DNA of 64,000 bases from Lysinibacillus_B sp031181585 (GCF_047301505.1 NZ_CP154840.1:3596001-3660000), one strand, 5' to 3'; positions 26,201-35,569 are shown, numbered from the stretch's first letter. The notes: a model not told the origin generated them from the sequence alone. A program made the numbers and translations.

Positions 26201-27333
26201 CCTGCATCGCTTCCTTCTGCCTGCTGTAGTGCCAGCGTTAGTGCCCGTGCAATGATCTGGGCACCGGTTGGCAAATGCTCTTTATTAAACGTCATTTGCG
26301 GGTGGTGCAGACCCGGTGTTACGCCGCACCCTAAACCGAGCAGCGTTGTTTTCAGCTGGGGTCTTTTATAGGCGTAAAAGTGAAAATCCTCCCCGCCTGG
26401 TGTTACAACATCAGGGGCACAGTGCTCCTCCCCTGCTGTATCGATGATTGCCTGCCTCATGATCGCTTTCGCTTCCTCATTTACCTGTGCGGCGGCAATA
26501 TGCGCATCCATCGTTGTCGTGATTGTCGCTCCGTACAATGCTTCCACCGCAGCAATGGCTCGTTTCAAGCCTGCTGTCAGTGCATCCATCGTGGCGTTCG
26601 TCTGGGCACGGGCATCAATGCTGAATGTAGCAGACCCCGGAATAATATTTGTGGCAGACCCGCCTGCCTGCAGCTGTGTCATCTTGATCGAGGCCGATTC
26701 TGTCGGGCTGATCCAGATGCGTTTTAATGCATCCACCAAAGCAGCCGCCACTTCAATCGCATTGATTCCCTGCTCCGGCCGTGCCCCGTGTGCTTCTATC
26801 CCGGTAATCGTCCCGGTAAAAAGCTTTGCCGCGCCGTGATATAATGCCGGGGCATGCATCCCTTCCGCTAGTTCCACGAGGGGGCGGACATGGACACCAA
26901 AAAGAAATTGCAGCGGATCGACGACACCCTTCTCGACGAAAGCCTTTGCGCCCTGTGCCTTCTCCTCTGCCGGCTGGAAAATGAACCGGACAGCACCCGA
27001 TAATGATTGTTTCTGTTCGTTTATGAATAATGCCGCGCCAATCGCCATTGTCATATGGCCATCATGCCCGCACGAGTGATTGGCTTTGAATGCACCGTTC
27101 ACCTCTTGCCAAAGAGCGTCCATATCTGTCCGGAACCCGACTTTCGGTACACCTTCACCAATATCGACATAGAAGCCCGTCATATCATCAAACGTATGAG
27201 GCTCCAGCCCTTCCTCCTTTAGCATGGCAGCCAGATAGGCGGTTGTTGCCGTCTCCTGCCAGCTGATTTCCGGATTGGCATGCAGGTGAGCAAAGACATG
27301 CTGTATTCGTTCTGTTACCTGTTGTTTTATCAT
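26197..27333 (-). CDS. M20-family amidohydrolase (N-acyl-amino-acid deacylase type)
   Basis: A protein of about 378 aa with M20/M40 motifs: metal site SCGHDGHMTMA (about 85-95), PAEEKAQGA (about 121-129) and TPGGEDFHFYA (about 330-340). Cys in SCGHDGH is typical of the amidohydrolase subclass that hydrolyses N-acyl amino acids. It would remove the acyl group from the L-isomer made by the racemase, finishing D- to L-conversion. ATG at 27333 is preferred because GGAG lies 9 bp upstream; an in-frame ATG at 27348 overlaps the regulator gene and has no ribosome site. Confidence 0.87.
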   Translation of the reverse strand: MIKQQVTERIQHVFAHLHANPEISWQETATTAYLAAMLKEEGLEPHTFDDMTGFYVDIGEGVPKVGFRTDMDALWQEVNGAFKANHSCGHDGHMTMAIGAALFINEQKQSLSGAVRFIFQPAEEKAQGAKAFVEKGVVDPLQFLFGVHVRPLVELAEGMHAPALYHGAAKLFTGTITGIEAHGARPEQGINAIEVAAALVDALKRIWISPTESASIKMTQLQAGGSATNIIPGSATFSIDARAQTNATMDALTAGLKRAIAAVEALYGATITTTMDAHIAAAQVNEEAKAIMRQAIIDTAGEEHCAPDVVTPGGEDFHFYAYKRPQLKTTLLGLGCGVTPGLHHPQMTFNKEHLPTGAQIIARALTLALQQAEGSDAG

Positions 27334-27338
27334 TTCTC

Positions 27339-28208
27339 TCAACTCCATCGGTTCGCAATAAAGCTATTTTGAAAATCATCAAACTTTACACGCTGTTCAT
27401 TATAGTAAGCTGCATCATGCGACATCATGCCGACGACGAGCGTATTCAAAAAGGAAATCAGGGCAGGCATCATATCGATTGTAGAAAGCTCTGCCTGCTG
27501 CAGGACGAACGCTTCATGTGCGACTGCCTGAATGGGTGCTACATTGGCATCCGTAATGGCGACCGTATAGACACCGCGCTTACTGAATTCCTCCGCAAGC
27601 TGGATTGGCTCTTTATAATAGCGGTGCAGGGAAATGACGACCGCTACTGCCGTTTCATCCGCTTCCTGCAAGGTGCGGATCAGCATGCTCGTCTCCCCGT
27701 GGACAAGCTTGACATTCGGACGGAGCATATTCAGGGTGAACTGGAGCCACTGGGCGGCGAAATTCGATGCGCCCGCTCCGACGAGATAGATCGTTTTCGC
27801 TTCATGGAGCTTTTTCGTCGTCTGTAAAAACTGCTTGCCATCTATTTGTCCGGCAATTCCGACAATTTGATTGCTGATTTGGCCCATCACCTTTTCGCAA
27901 AGTGCCTGCTCTTTAAAAAGCTCCTCCTTCGAGGACACATAATTGCCGAGTGTACTGTTCGTATTGTGCTCGAATAAGTACATCGTGAGCTCCTTCTGCA
28001 GCTGGGCATATCCATTTAACCCGACAGCATAGCAGAAGCGGATGACAGTCGTTTCACTCGTCCCTGCCTGTTCCCCCACTTCAGCGGCGGAATGAACGCC
28101 GACATACGTAGGATTATGTAAAACAAAGGACGCTACCTTTTGCTGTGCTTTTGACAACGAGCTAAAGTGCTGTTCGATTTTCCCTTTGATCGTTTTTGCA
28201 TCCTTCAA
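27339..28208 (-). CDS. RpiR/MurR-family transcriptional regulator
   Basis: A 289-aa protein with an N-terminal RpiR helix-turn-helix (about 1-75: LSKAQQKVASFVLHNPTYVG, TSETTVIRFCYAVGLNGYAQ) and a C-terminal SIS domain (about 120-260: AKTIYLVGAGASNFAAQWLQ). SIS domains usually bind phosphosugars, which is unusual ahead of an amino-acid operon; the ligand may be an acyl amino acid. TTG start with GGAGGAG upstream. It heads the five-gene set for the acyl-amino-acid enzymes and transporters and probably controls it. Confidence 0.88.
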   Translation of the reverse strand: MKDAKTIKGKIEQHFSSLSKAQQKVASFVLHNPTYVGVHSAAEVGEQAGTSETTVIRFCYAVGLNGYAQLQKELTMYLFEHNTNSTLGNYVSSKEELFKEQALCEKVMGQISNQIVGIAGQIDGKQFLQTTKKLHEAKTIYLVGAGASNFAAQWLQFTLNMLRPNVKLVHGETSMLIRTLQEADETAVAVVISLHRYYKEPIQLAEEFSKRGVYTVAITDANVAPIQAVAHEAFVLQQAELSTIDMMPALISFLNTLVVGMMSHDAAYYNEQRVKFDDFQNSFIANRWS

Positions 28209-28641
28209 AAGAAGCTCCTCCTTTTTTCTAGTAAAATATGAAGTTCACGCTTCAAATATACGGACTACTTTAGCACGGTTACATATGAGTTGCAATACTT
28301 TTCTGAAATTTCTTATTACTCTATCTTTTATAAGGCGAATGCAGTTTTATTAGAAAAGGTAATTATTTAAACAAAACTTATTACTTTAAAAGAAAGATTG
28401 AGTAAAACTCCTATGTCGATAGGCAAAATTTTTTATTTCATAAATGAGATATTCCCCACATGCTTCTATTCATCCTGATGAACCGCACTATAAACAGGGC
28501 AAAGTGAATGGATCTTTCATATCTTCATCATTCAGGTGAAAAGAAGTGTATTCAGGACAAATGATCATTATAATGGAAATATGATACATATCAAATGGGT
28601 GATTTCCATTTATCTTGTCTGCGTTCCTCGCGGAGCCGATC
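28209..28641. other. promoter region and non-coding spacer upstream of rpiR-like gene
   Basis: About 430 bp that must contain the operon promoter (divergent from the ankyrin locus). I see no single convincing -35/-10 pair and no intact gene. Confidence 0.35.
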
Positions 28642-28843
28642 ATGTCTGTTGGATGTATGGATGAAGAAATATTCATATTGAAATCAGATGTTCGAGGATT
28701 TCCGGAAGCGGAGGGAATTTGTTATGAAGCCGATACAGCCAGTATCTGTTTTCTCACCCCTTTTGAAAAATGGCGGACCGTATGATTACTGTACATTGGA
28801 TGGGACAAGAGACGAGCGCTGCGGTTCACAGCTTGATAAGTAA
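28642..28843 (+). pseudogene. two overlapping short frames, likely one frameshifted small gene
   Basis: Frame 1 (ATG 28642 to 28785) encodes MSVGCMDEEIFILKSDVRGF and 27 more residues ending FEKWRTV. Frame 2 (ATG 28724, with GGAGGG 8-9 bp upstream, to 28843) encodes 39 aa ending DGTRDERCGSQLDK. A one-base shift near 28765-28785 would join them. Either a broken gene or a genuine 39-aa gene before the ankyrin gene. Not recognised. Confidence 0.35.
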
Positions 28844-28875
28844 GTAACTAATGCAAATTGTAGGAGGGGTTTGGG

Positions 28876-29955
28876 ATGATCGTTTTAAAAGGTATCGGGA
28901 AGTTCAAGGAGCTGCCGGAAATCGCCATGCATATTTACGAAGGAAATATGCCGGCTTTGCAGGCTGCCATTGAAGCAGGCTGGAACATTGAAGAAGGAAT
29001 TGGACTTAGCAAGTATATTACATTAAGCCCATTGGATCTGGCGCTTGTATCGCAGAAGATGGAGGTTGTAAAGCTGCTGGTAGAGCACGGGGCCGACCTG
29101 AATGTCCATCATAACCCGGCATTTTTGCGGGCTGTCCGCCATTGCAAGGAAGACATCGTGAGGTATATTGCAGCGCAAGGAGCCGAGCTGGACAAGGTCA
29201 ATCAAACGGGGTCAGGCGCCTATTCACAGGCCTACTACGGAAACAAGAAAAATATCCCGCTTATCCAGGAGCTGGGATTGGATATCAAGCAGCATGGCGG
29301 TACTGTATTGCGAGAGGCCGTATCCGACCATGACTATAAGACACTCACCTATTTGCTCGATCAAGGGGTGGACATCAATACGAATACACCGGACATGGTC
29401 TATCCTTATGAAGCGACTCCGCTGACGGTGGCCGCGCGTATGGGCAATTTGGCCATGGTCAAATTTTTGGTTGAACACGGAGCGGACGTTACGTTAGCGG
29501 AAAAAGACGGTGAGCGGCCGTATACGATTGCAGTCAGCAACAAGGACACCGCCATGGCTGACTATCTGAGAGCACTGGAGCCGGCTGACCTTCATAATGT
29601 GGAAAACAAGAAGTATGAGCTGAAGAAATATAAACTCCCGGATGAGCTGGTCAGCTTTCTTACCGGAGACAATCTCCGTCTTGAGCTGGCAGAAAATGAA
29701 TTCGGTATCGAACATATCGACTTTTTCACTTTGACCGATACGATCGAGATGAAAGTAGGCGGGCAAAAGCTGCTGCGTCTTTCAGCCGATATCGACAATT
29801 ACTCTGATCTGCTGCTTGTCTGGAATCCAAAGAAAAAAGGCATGATAGGCTGCTATGACGTGGAACACCAGGTCTATGCAGATTTATGCAGCTTTCCGGC
29901 GTTTCTTGCACGGCCTGAAGTATACCTCATTCAATTTCTTGATGGAGAACTGTAA
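28876..29955 (+). CDS. ankyrin-repeat protein with SUKH-like C-terminal region
   Basis: A 359-aa protein with about six ankyrin repeats over residues about 20-235 (SPLDLALVSQKMEVVKLLVE, TPLTVAARMGNLAMVKFLVE). The C-terminal section (about 245-359), with LLLVWNPKKKGMIGCYDVEH and a final SFPAFLARPE, resembles SMI1/KNR4 (SUKH) immunity domains. GGAGGGG precedes ATG. The stop overlaps the next ATG. Bacterial ankyrin/SUKH pairs often neutralise polymorphic toxins; no toxin is visible in this window. Cytosolic, no signal peptide. Confidence 0.8.
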   Translation: MIVLKGIGKFKELPEIAMHIYEGNMPALQAAIEAGWNIEEGIGLSKYITLSPLDLALVSQKMEVVKLLVEHGADLNVHHNPAFLRAVRHCKEDIVRYIAAQGAELDKVNQTGSGAYSQAYYGNKKNIPLIQELGLDIKQHGGTVLREAVSDHDYKTLTYLLDQGVDINTNTPDMVYPYEATPLTVAARMGNLAMVKFLVEHGADVTLAEKDGERPYTIAVSNKDTAMADYLRALEPADLHNVENKKYELKKYKLPDELVSFLTGDNLRLELAENEFGIEHIDFFTLTDTIEMKVGGQKLLRLSADIDNYSDLLLVWNPKKKGMIGCYDVEHQVYADLCSFPAFLARPEVYLIQFLDGEL

Positions 29956-30590
29956 TGGAGAACCGCACGAATATTTTAACCGAAAGAACGGACTGTATTC
30001 TTTATTATGCCGAGCCGGATCTGCCGAACGAATACGGTACAGGATGGATCGGCGGGAATGCACCTGGATACTTTGATAACCGGGCAGATCTTATCCAGGA
30101 AGGTACCAAAAAATATTACTTTTACTTGTGCCTCGCCCACCCCTTTAAACATGAGAGCATGATTTCAATCTTTATCCCGGAGGAATATGAGGACTATTTG
30201 GACCACAATATTTATCCGAATTGCTCGATAAAGGTGATGGAGCATCCCATTTCAGCGGAAAGCGTCAACGATCTGTTTACTCATCCAGGTCTTAGAAAAC
30301 ATGCGATTTCAGACGGGATAATCAGCAATGACGAAAAATCGATGGATCAGTCTTTTTTGATTAAACTGGGCGGGAACCCGAGGCTTATTCAACATGAAGA
30401 TTATTATTTTACGAAGCTGACGGAGGACTCATTTTCTTTTTTCTTTCAGGTAGATGAAGACGGTTACCCCGACACGCTGTTTCAAGATGATCACAGCTAT
30501 CCTTTTGGTTTTGGCTCCCTCTATCTTTTCGCCAAAACCGGGACGAACGACAGTCAAGATCCAGTAGCAGGTTTTTGGCAGTTCTCTTGA
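29955..30590 (+). CDS. hypothetical protein, DUF1963/immunity-like, coupled to ankyrin gene
   Basis: A 211-aa cytosolic protein. The C-terminal part, FFFQVDEDGYP followed by YPFGFGSLYLFAK, recalls DUF1963 (YwqG-like) proteins; similarity is by eye and weak. Start and stop overlap (TAATG) with the ankyrin gene, so the two are made together. A role as partner or immunity factor is inferred. Confidence 0.65.
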   Translation: MENRTNILTERTDCILYYAEPDLPNEYGTGWIGGNAPGYFDNRADLIQEGTKKYYFYLCLAHPFKHESMISIFIPEEYEDYLDHNIYPNCSIKVMEHPISAESVNDLFTHPGLRKHAISDGIISNDEKSMDQSFLIKLGGNPRLIQHEDYYFTKLTEDSFSFFFQVDEDGYPDTLFQDDHSYPFGFGSLYLFAKTGTNDSQDPVAGFWQFS

Positions 30591-30686
30591 TTTAATGAAT
30601 TGCGAAGTTTTTGCGCTTGGGTATGACTGTTTACATGAGAAGCTAAAAAGCGGTAAACCGTATCATAAGTAAATGCAGCATATAAA

Positions 30687-30721
30687 AAGACGAATGAATC
30701 CGGATTTGATTCATTCGTCTT
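30687..30721. terminator. bidirectional terminator between convergent genes
   Basis: AAGACGAATGAATC pairs with GATTCATTCGTCTT (14 bp), with A-rich left and T-rich right flanks. It overlaps the stop region of the 119-aa minus-strand gene. Confidence 0.85.
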
Positions 30722-31070
30722 GTAATTTTTCGAGAAGCTTTTGCATGAATTCTTTCGTTTCTGAAGAGCTTGGATTCACTAGAAAAGAATCATCTAAAGA
30801 GGAAATCGGACCGTTGTAATTGATTTGTTTCTCGATTTCTTGTAAGTCTACTTGTTCAATCGAATTATCTTCCAATTTCCCAACAGCAGCGACTAGGTTA
30901 CTATCGCCTTCAGGAGTTGTCACCAATTTTAAATTAACTTGGGCAGTCTCTATTTTCTTTTGTTCGATCAAATAATCTTTTACAATACTTAAAATATCAC
31001 CCTCCTTTATTTTATTATAGAGCTTAGACAAAAAAACCCCACTTATACTTGTTACGAAGAGCCCTATCAT
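30711..31070 (-). CDS. small hypothetical protein, start uncertain
   Basis: Up to 119 aa. The frame from ATG at 31070 has no ribosome-binding site and gives a hydrophobic N-terminus (MIGLFVTSISGVFLS). A strong GGAGGGTG site inside the frame near 31003 points instead to a shorter product beginning near DILSIVKDYL, but no ATG/GTG/TTG follows at ideal spacing. The rest is acidic and helical (LVTTPEGDSNLVAAVGKLED). Not recognised; possibly truncated. Confidence 0.45.
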   Translation of the reverse strand: MIGLFVTSISGVFLSKLYNKIKEGDILSIVKDYLIEQKKIETAQVNLKLVTTPEGDSNLVAAVGKLEDNSIEQVDLQEIEKQINYNGPISSLDDSFLVNPSSSETKEFMQKLLEKLQDE

Positions 31071-31117
31071 CAGCAGTCATAATAGAGAAAAGAGCCGACA
31101 TAAACGAGCCGTACAGG

Positions 31118-31170
31118 CTGTCCAGCCAGGCAAAAAACGTCAGGAACCATGAACGGTGCCTGGCGCTTTT
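31118..31170. terminator. terminator-like nested hairpin
   Basis: GCCAGGC/GCCTGGC outer arms and CAGGAACC/GGTGCCTG inner arms are alternative stems, with T runs on both sides. It would insulate the ABC transporter operon from the minus-strand gene; the two competing folds also resemble an attenuator. Confidence 0.5.
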
Positions 31171-31268
31171 TGTTTTACCGTGAGTAAATAGGGTATTTAC
31201 TTTCATAAGCAAGCTAGCTAGCGAAGCCATTGCAGAATAAATGAAAGAGAAAAGGGTTGATAGCCAAC

Positions 31269-32054
31269 ATGATGTTAAATAAAAAATTACTATTGGTTTT
31301 TAGTATATTTGCGGTTTGCTTTTTGTCTGCTTGTGCCGAGAAGGAGAAGCTTGACGACGGATCGGAACTGATCAATAACGATCAATTTGTGTTCGCGGCT
31401 TCCGGTGAATTCAAGCCATTCAGCTACATAAATGATGACCTCACCATGTCTGGTTTTGATATTGAGGTCGGCGAAGCGATTGCAAAAGAATTGGGCCTTG
31501 AGCCGGTTCAGAAGCGCATCAAATTCAAAGGGATTGTGGAAGGGGTAAAAACAGGGCGCGCGGATGCGGCCGTTGCCAGCCACACGATCAATCCGCAGCG
31601 AAGCAAACATGTTTCCTTCTCTACCCCCTACTATTATTCGGGACCGCAGATTTTCACTAGACCAGACAGTGACATTAAGACGGTCGAAGATTTAAAGGGC
31701 AAGGAAGTTGCCGTAGCAAAAGGTTCGACCTATGCCGATACAGCTTCCCAATATACGGATAACGTAAAAACGTATGACAGCGATATTACTGCTTTAAAAG
31801 CATTGAGCAGCGGGCGTCATGACGCGGTAATCACGGATTTTGTTACCGGGAAAACTGCTGCCAAGGAAGGGTTTGAGATTATAGGCCAGCAGTTAATTAA
31901 TCGCAGTGAACAAGCGATCGTGCTGCCCCAGGATAACCCGCAGCTCCTAAAGCGAATAAACGAAGCGCTGGAAAACCTCCGGGAAGATGGGACACTCACT
32001 CGGATCAGTATTGAATATTTTGGTGAGGACATTACCAAGAAACCAGAGGAATAA
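31269..32054 (+). CDS. polar amino-acid ABC transporter substrate-binding lipoprotein
   Basis: About 261 aa with a lipoprotein signal ending LSAC and the SBP-bac-3 fold: FKPFSYINDDLTMSGFDIEV, then GRADAAVASHTI and GKEVAVAKGSTYADTA. It captures an amino acid outside the membrane for the permease and ATPase encoded next. ATG at 31269 is preferred; an in-frame TTG at 31257 lies too close to AAAGGG. First gene of a three-gene operon. Confidence 0.92.
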   Translation: MMLNKKLLLVFSIFAVCFLSACAEKEKLDDGSELINNDQFVFAASGEFKPFSYINDDLTMSGFDIEVGEAIAKELGLEPVQKRIKFKGIVEGVKTGRADAAVASHTINPQRSKHVSFSTPYYYSGPQIFTRPDSDIKTVEDLKGKEVAVAKGSTYADTASQYTDNVKTYDSDITALKALSSGRHDAVITDFVTGKTAAKEGFEIIGQQLINRSEQAIVLPQDNPQLLKRINEALENLREDGTLTRISIEYFGEDITKKPEE

Positions 32055-32087
32055 ATCCTATACCATACAAAGAAAGGAAGTAATACT

Positions 32088-32753
32088 TTGCCAAGTTTCT
32101 CACATTTTTTCGACATACTATCAGAAACAAAAGGTGTATTCTTTAAAGCGATGCTTTTAACACTAGAGCTGACGGTTGTTTCTATCTTACTAGGAATCGT
32201 CATCGGGCTTGTGTTTGCCTTATTAAAAATATCCAGAATAAAAGTTTTAGCACTTATCTCAGATATCTATGTGTATTTGGTGCGCGGGACACCGCTTATC
32301 GTTCAAATCTTTATCCTTTACTTCGGAATCAGCGGGATTTTCCTTCTTCCAGATTTTTGGGCCGCTTCGATTGCTCTAGCATTACATAACGGGGCCTACA
32401 TTTCCGAAATCCTTCGGGGAGCGATTCAATCTGTCGACAGAGGCCAGTTTGAGGCAGGACGCTCTTTAGGGATGACAAAGTCGCTGACATTAAGAAGCAT
32501 TATCCTTCCGCAGGCATTCCGCCGCGCGCTGCCGCCTTTAGGCAATCAATTTATCATCAGTTTAAAAGATTCTTCGTTAGCCGCATTTATCTCCATGAAC
32601 GAGCTGTTCAACGTGGCGACAACACTAGGATCAAATAACTTCGATGAAATGACCTATTTACTCATCGTAGCAGTTTACTATTTATTGCTGGTAGCACTGC
32701 TGACATTCATCGTGAACCGAGTTGAACGGAAATTAGCAATAAGTGACCGATAG
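32088..32753 (+). CDS. amino-acid ABC transporter permease
   Basis: A 221-aa HisM/GlnP-type permease with about five helices and the EAA loop EAGRSLGMTKSLTLRSIILP (about 124-143), which docks with the ATPase. TTG start with GGAAG upstream. Homodimeric channel is usual for a single permease gene. Substrate not predictable from sequence. Confidence 0.93.
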   Translation: MPSFSHFFDILSETKGVFFKAMLLTLELTVVSILLGIVIGLVFALLKISRIKVLALISDIYVYLVRGTPLIVQIFILYFGISGIFLLPDFWAASIALALHNGAYISEILRGAIQSVDRGQFEAGRSLGMTKSLTLRSIILPQAFRRALPPLGNQFIISLKDSSLAAFISMNELFNVATTLGSNNFDEMTYLLIVAVYYLLLVALLTFIVNRVERKLAISDR

Positions 32754-32765
32754 GAGGCGTACAGA

Positions 32766-33509
32766 TTGGATACGAGAGAAATGATTAAAATAACGCAATT
32801 AAATAAATCGTTCGGCGACCTGCATGTATTGAAGGATATCAATATGACCGTTTTCGAGAGCGATGTTGTCTGTTTAATAGGATCGAGCGGCTCGGGGAAA
32901 AGTACCCTCCTTCGCTGTTTGAACTTTTTGGAAAAAAAGGATAACGGCCAGATTATCATTGAAGGAAAAGAAGTCAATCCACGTACCGATAACCTGAACA
33001 AAATCAGGGAAAAGGTCGGGATGGTGTTCCAAAACTTCAACCTGTTCCCGCATAAAACGGTTCTGGAAAACATTATCGAAGCCCCGATCAAGGTAAAGGG
33101 AGCCAGCAAAGAGGCGGCAATCTCCAACGCAAAGCAGTTGCTGAGTAAAGTGGGCCTCGAGGATAAGGCGGATGTCTACCCCAGCAAACTTTCAGGGGGG
33201 CAAAAGCAGCGGGTGGCGATTGCCAGAGCACTGGCGATGGAACCGGACATCATGCTGTTCGATGAGCCAACATCGGCACTCGACCCCGAACTTGTGGGCG
33301 AGGTTTTAACAACCATGAAAGACCTGGCTGAAGAAGGTATGACAATGGTTGTTGTAACCCATGAAATGGGCTTCGCTAAAGAAGTGGCCGATCGCATTGT
33401 GTACATGCACGATGGGAAAATTGTCGAGCACGGCACACCTGACGAGTTTTTCAATAACCCAAAAGAAGAGCGAACGCGGGAATTCCTAAAATCGACATCG
33501 CTGAAATAA
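32766..33509 (+). CDS. amino-acid ABC transporter ATPase
   Basis: A 247-aa GlnQ/HisP-type ATPase: Walker A GSSGSGKST (about 38-46), Q-loop NLFPHKT, signature LSGGQKQ, Walker B IMLFDEPTSALDP, and switch H in VVVTHEMGF. TTG start with GGAGG 8 bp upstream. Completes the operon; a terminator follows at 33516. Confidence 0.95.
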   Translation: MDTREMIKITQLNKSFGDLHVLKDINMTVFESDVVCLIGSSGSGKSTLLRCLNFLEKKDNGQIIIEGKEVNPRTDNLNKIREKVGMVFQNFNLFPHKTVLENIIEAPIKVKGASKEAAISNAKQLLSKVGLEDKADVYPSKLSGGQKQRVAIARALAMEPDIMLFDEPTSALDPELVGEVLTTMKDLAEEGMTMVVVTHEMGFAKEVADRIVYMHDGKIVEHGTPDEFFNNPKEERTREFLKSTSLK

Positions 33510-33515
33510 CGCTGC

Positions 33516-33547
33516 AAGGTCCTATCTATCTATTTAGACAGGACCTT
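33516..33547 (+). terminator. terminator of amino-acid ABC operon
   Basis: AAGGTCCT pairs with AGGACCTT, followed by GTTTTATTG. Confidence 0.8.
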
Positions 33548-33707
33548 GTTTTATTGTCCCTGACTTCTTCAGCCCTTTGCAGCTTTTCGTAAAGATCCTC
33601 TCTTTATGAAAAGCTTCATTAAAAATTTTGTTTTGGTATTGGGGGTTTCTTACTCCACAATTGGGACATATAACTGAACAAGGCAATAAAATGAATAGTA
33701 ATTTAAA

Positions 33708-33745
33708 AATAGTAGTACTACCATGAAACAGGTAGTACTACTATT
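33708..33745. terminator. perfect 15-bp hairpin terminator
   Basis: AATAGTAGTACTACC and GGTAGTACTACTATT separated by 8 bp, just past the stop of the secreted-protein gene on the minus strand. Confidence 0.75.
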
Positions 33746-33762
33746 CTTACTGTATCACAATG

Positions 33763-34713
33763 CTATGGTTCTATTGGATAAAGACCAAGTGCATTTGCAG
33801 CGATTTCATAATAGATATCATTATATAAGACAATACTTTTATCTTCATATGTGGCAAGTAATTCAACCTTATAGTTTGGCTCTAATTTTGATAGTTGCGG
33901 GTAATTGGGATAGGATAAATCAGCTGTAGCTTGAGAAATGATTTCTACCTCTTTTTGTATATACCGTGTCCCTTTGCTTGTAGCCGCCTCAAAATCAGAA
34001 GGCTGGATGAATCGATTATCTAAATATCTAATGTAACCATTGATTTCAAGCCCATAATTATAAAAATAAAATCCTTTATTAACTCTTGCCGTATTTTTAG
34101 TATTACTACCTAATGGATTATCATAAATATTTGTACTTGTTTTAGCTACTAATATACCTTTTGGTACTTGTCTGCTATCTACGATTGTAATATCTGTAGG
34201 TTCAAATTTCCAAGACTCGGTTGAATCTGCTACACAAATACAATGAGACGACGCTCCCCGTTCACTAATAATCCCTCCATATGGCCAGGTTAATTGACCA
34301 GGACTGTCAAAGATATTTGCATCAACATTAGTATATAAAATATTCGCTTTGTTTCGGCTTGAAAAAACAGTGACCGGATTTTTATAAAAAGATTTACGAA
34401 TCTCAAGCGGCACTTCTTTAAAAACAACTAGATTTGTTGCCTGGACGCGATATCCAGAGCTCATCCAATAGTAGGTTTGGCCACTATATTTTTCATTGGC
34501 ATATACACGGAAGTAGTTACCTTTCTTAACAACTAATGACTCGAAATCTCCATGGATATTCTTTTTGTAAACTTTAACATCTTTTATAAAAGTCATTTTC
34601 CCCGTTTGCCCTTTGACTACCTCGGCTCCATCCCAGACAACATTCGCTTTTGAAGAAGTAGGAAGTACAGAAATGCTTAGTAACAGGACTAAAAGTAATA
34701 TTAATTTTCTCAT
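33763..34713 (-). CDS. secreted protein with SH3-like repeats, function unknown
   Basis: A 316-aa protein with a Sec signal peptide (MRKLILLLVLLLSISVLPTS, cut near SSKA-NVV). The mature part is beta-rich and contains three or more segments of SH3b style (KMTFIKDVKVYKK, GILVAKTSTNIYDNP, then RYIQKEVEII), suggesting cell-wall or surface association. AT-rich compared with the ABC operon to its left, so likely acquired. No catalytic motif seen. Confidence 0.65.
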   Translation of the reverse strand: MRKLILLLVLLLSISVLPTSSKANVVWDGAEVVKGQTGKMTFIKDVKVYKKNIHGDFESLVVKKGNYFRVYANEKYSGQTYYWMSSGYRVQATNLVVFKEVPLEIRKSFYKNPVTVFSSRNKANILYTNVDANIFDSPGQLTWPYGGIISERGASSHCICVADSTESWKFEPTDITIVDSRQVPKGILVAKTSTNIYDNPLGSNTKNTARVNKGFYFYNYGLEINGYIRYLDNRFIQPSDFEAATSKGTRYIQKEVEIISQATADLSYPNYPQLSKLEPNYKVELLATYEDKSIVLYNDIYYEIAANALGLYPIEP

Positions 34714-35027
34714 AATAAGAACCCCCCCTCTATTTACTTAATAAATGTAACACTCACTTTTTATAAATCCTAGAATAAACTGTTAAATTTTGATTATACA
34801 ACTCATCTAAAGGTTACTTTCATATTTTTAATATTCCGTAACCAGGGACAATTCTTGAAGATGAATTGTATCTTTTTCAGCAATCAGGCCTATCAGTTGA
34901 ATAACACCCTAAAAAGACTATATTTTTAGGGTGAAATTATGAAATAATACATTTAAGGTAACAATACAGGCTAGTTCAACAAAGAGCAGCAAAGAAATTT
35001 CATGGGAATAGCTAATGAGGTGAAAGA
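34714..35027. other. intergenic with two hairpins
   Basis: No gene. ACAATTC/GAATTGT followed by ATCTTTTTC at about 34849-34880 and CACCCTAAAAA/TTTTTAGGGTG at 34905-34933 are terminator-like. The first matches a similar hairpin at 36889, so it may be a short dispersed terminator element. Confidence 0.45.
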
Positions 35028-35498
35028 ATGTTTAAACCATTATCTGATTATGATTTTAGAATTTATTCTGATGATAAGACATCACATGTAACATTTATTC
35101 TTGAAGAATATAGACATGAACGATTACCCAGTTTATCCTGTACAGTTGAAATATTAGATAATAAATTTATTGGTTGGAATAGTAATGTTTGGTTTGCATT
35201 TGATAAATTAATATCCTTTATTACTGAATTAGAAGAATTCGAAATGAAGAGACAAGGGAAAGTTTATCTAAGTGCTATGTCATCCCAAGATTTTATCATT
35301 ACTTTTGAAACCTATAATCAAAAGGGGGATCTATTAGTAAACTATTCAATTTCCAATAATAAATATAATACTGATATATATTTAAGCAATACATTAACCG
35401 GAGGATTTAAGATTGACTCTGAATTCTTATTAAAACTCTTACGTGATTTTAAAAAACTTGCTTCCGTAGCGAATTTTGAAGGCGATGTAACTTTTTAA
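35028..35498 (+). CDS. small immunity-like protein (possible WapI family)
   Basis: A 156-aa cytosolic, beta-rich protein. The centre, WFAFDKLISFITELEEFEMK followed by GKVYLSAMSSQDFIITFE, and the end, FKIDSEFLLKLLRDFKKL, follow the layout I associate with WapI-type immunity proteins. Similarity is judged by eye. It is monocistronic with no toxin beside it, followed by a broken frame, consistent with an orphan immunity gene. AT-rich. Confidence 0.55.
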   Translation: MFKPLSDYDFRIYSDDKTSHVTFILEEYRHERLPSLSCTVEILDNKFIGWNSNVWFAFDKLISFITELEEFEMKRQGKVYLSAMSSQDFIITFETYNQKGDLLVNYSISNNKYNTDIYLSNTLTGGFKIDSEFLLKLLRDFKKLASVANFEGDVTF

Positions 35499-35569
35499 AT
35501 AAAAAAGTTTTATAAAAGTAGTTCAATAATGATTTTCAACAATCCGGCCCTGCTTCTACACAAGAATAA

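Noticed and set aside
28488..28676. Minus-strand 62-codon frame
   Set aside because: No Shine-Dalgarno and it overlaps the plus-strand small frames with better signals.
31024..31230. 68-codon minus frame ending in KYKWGFFV
   Set aside because: It runs through the terminator hairpin at 31118-31170 and has no ribosome site.
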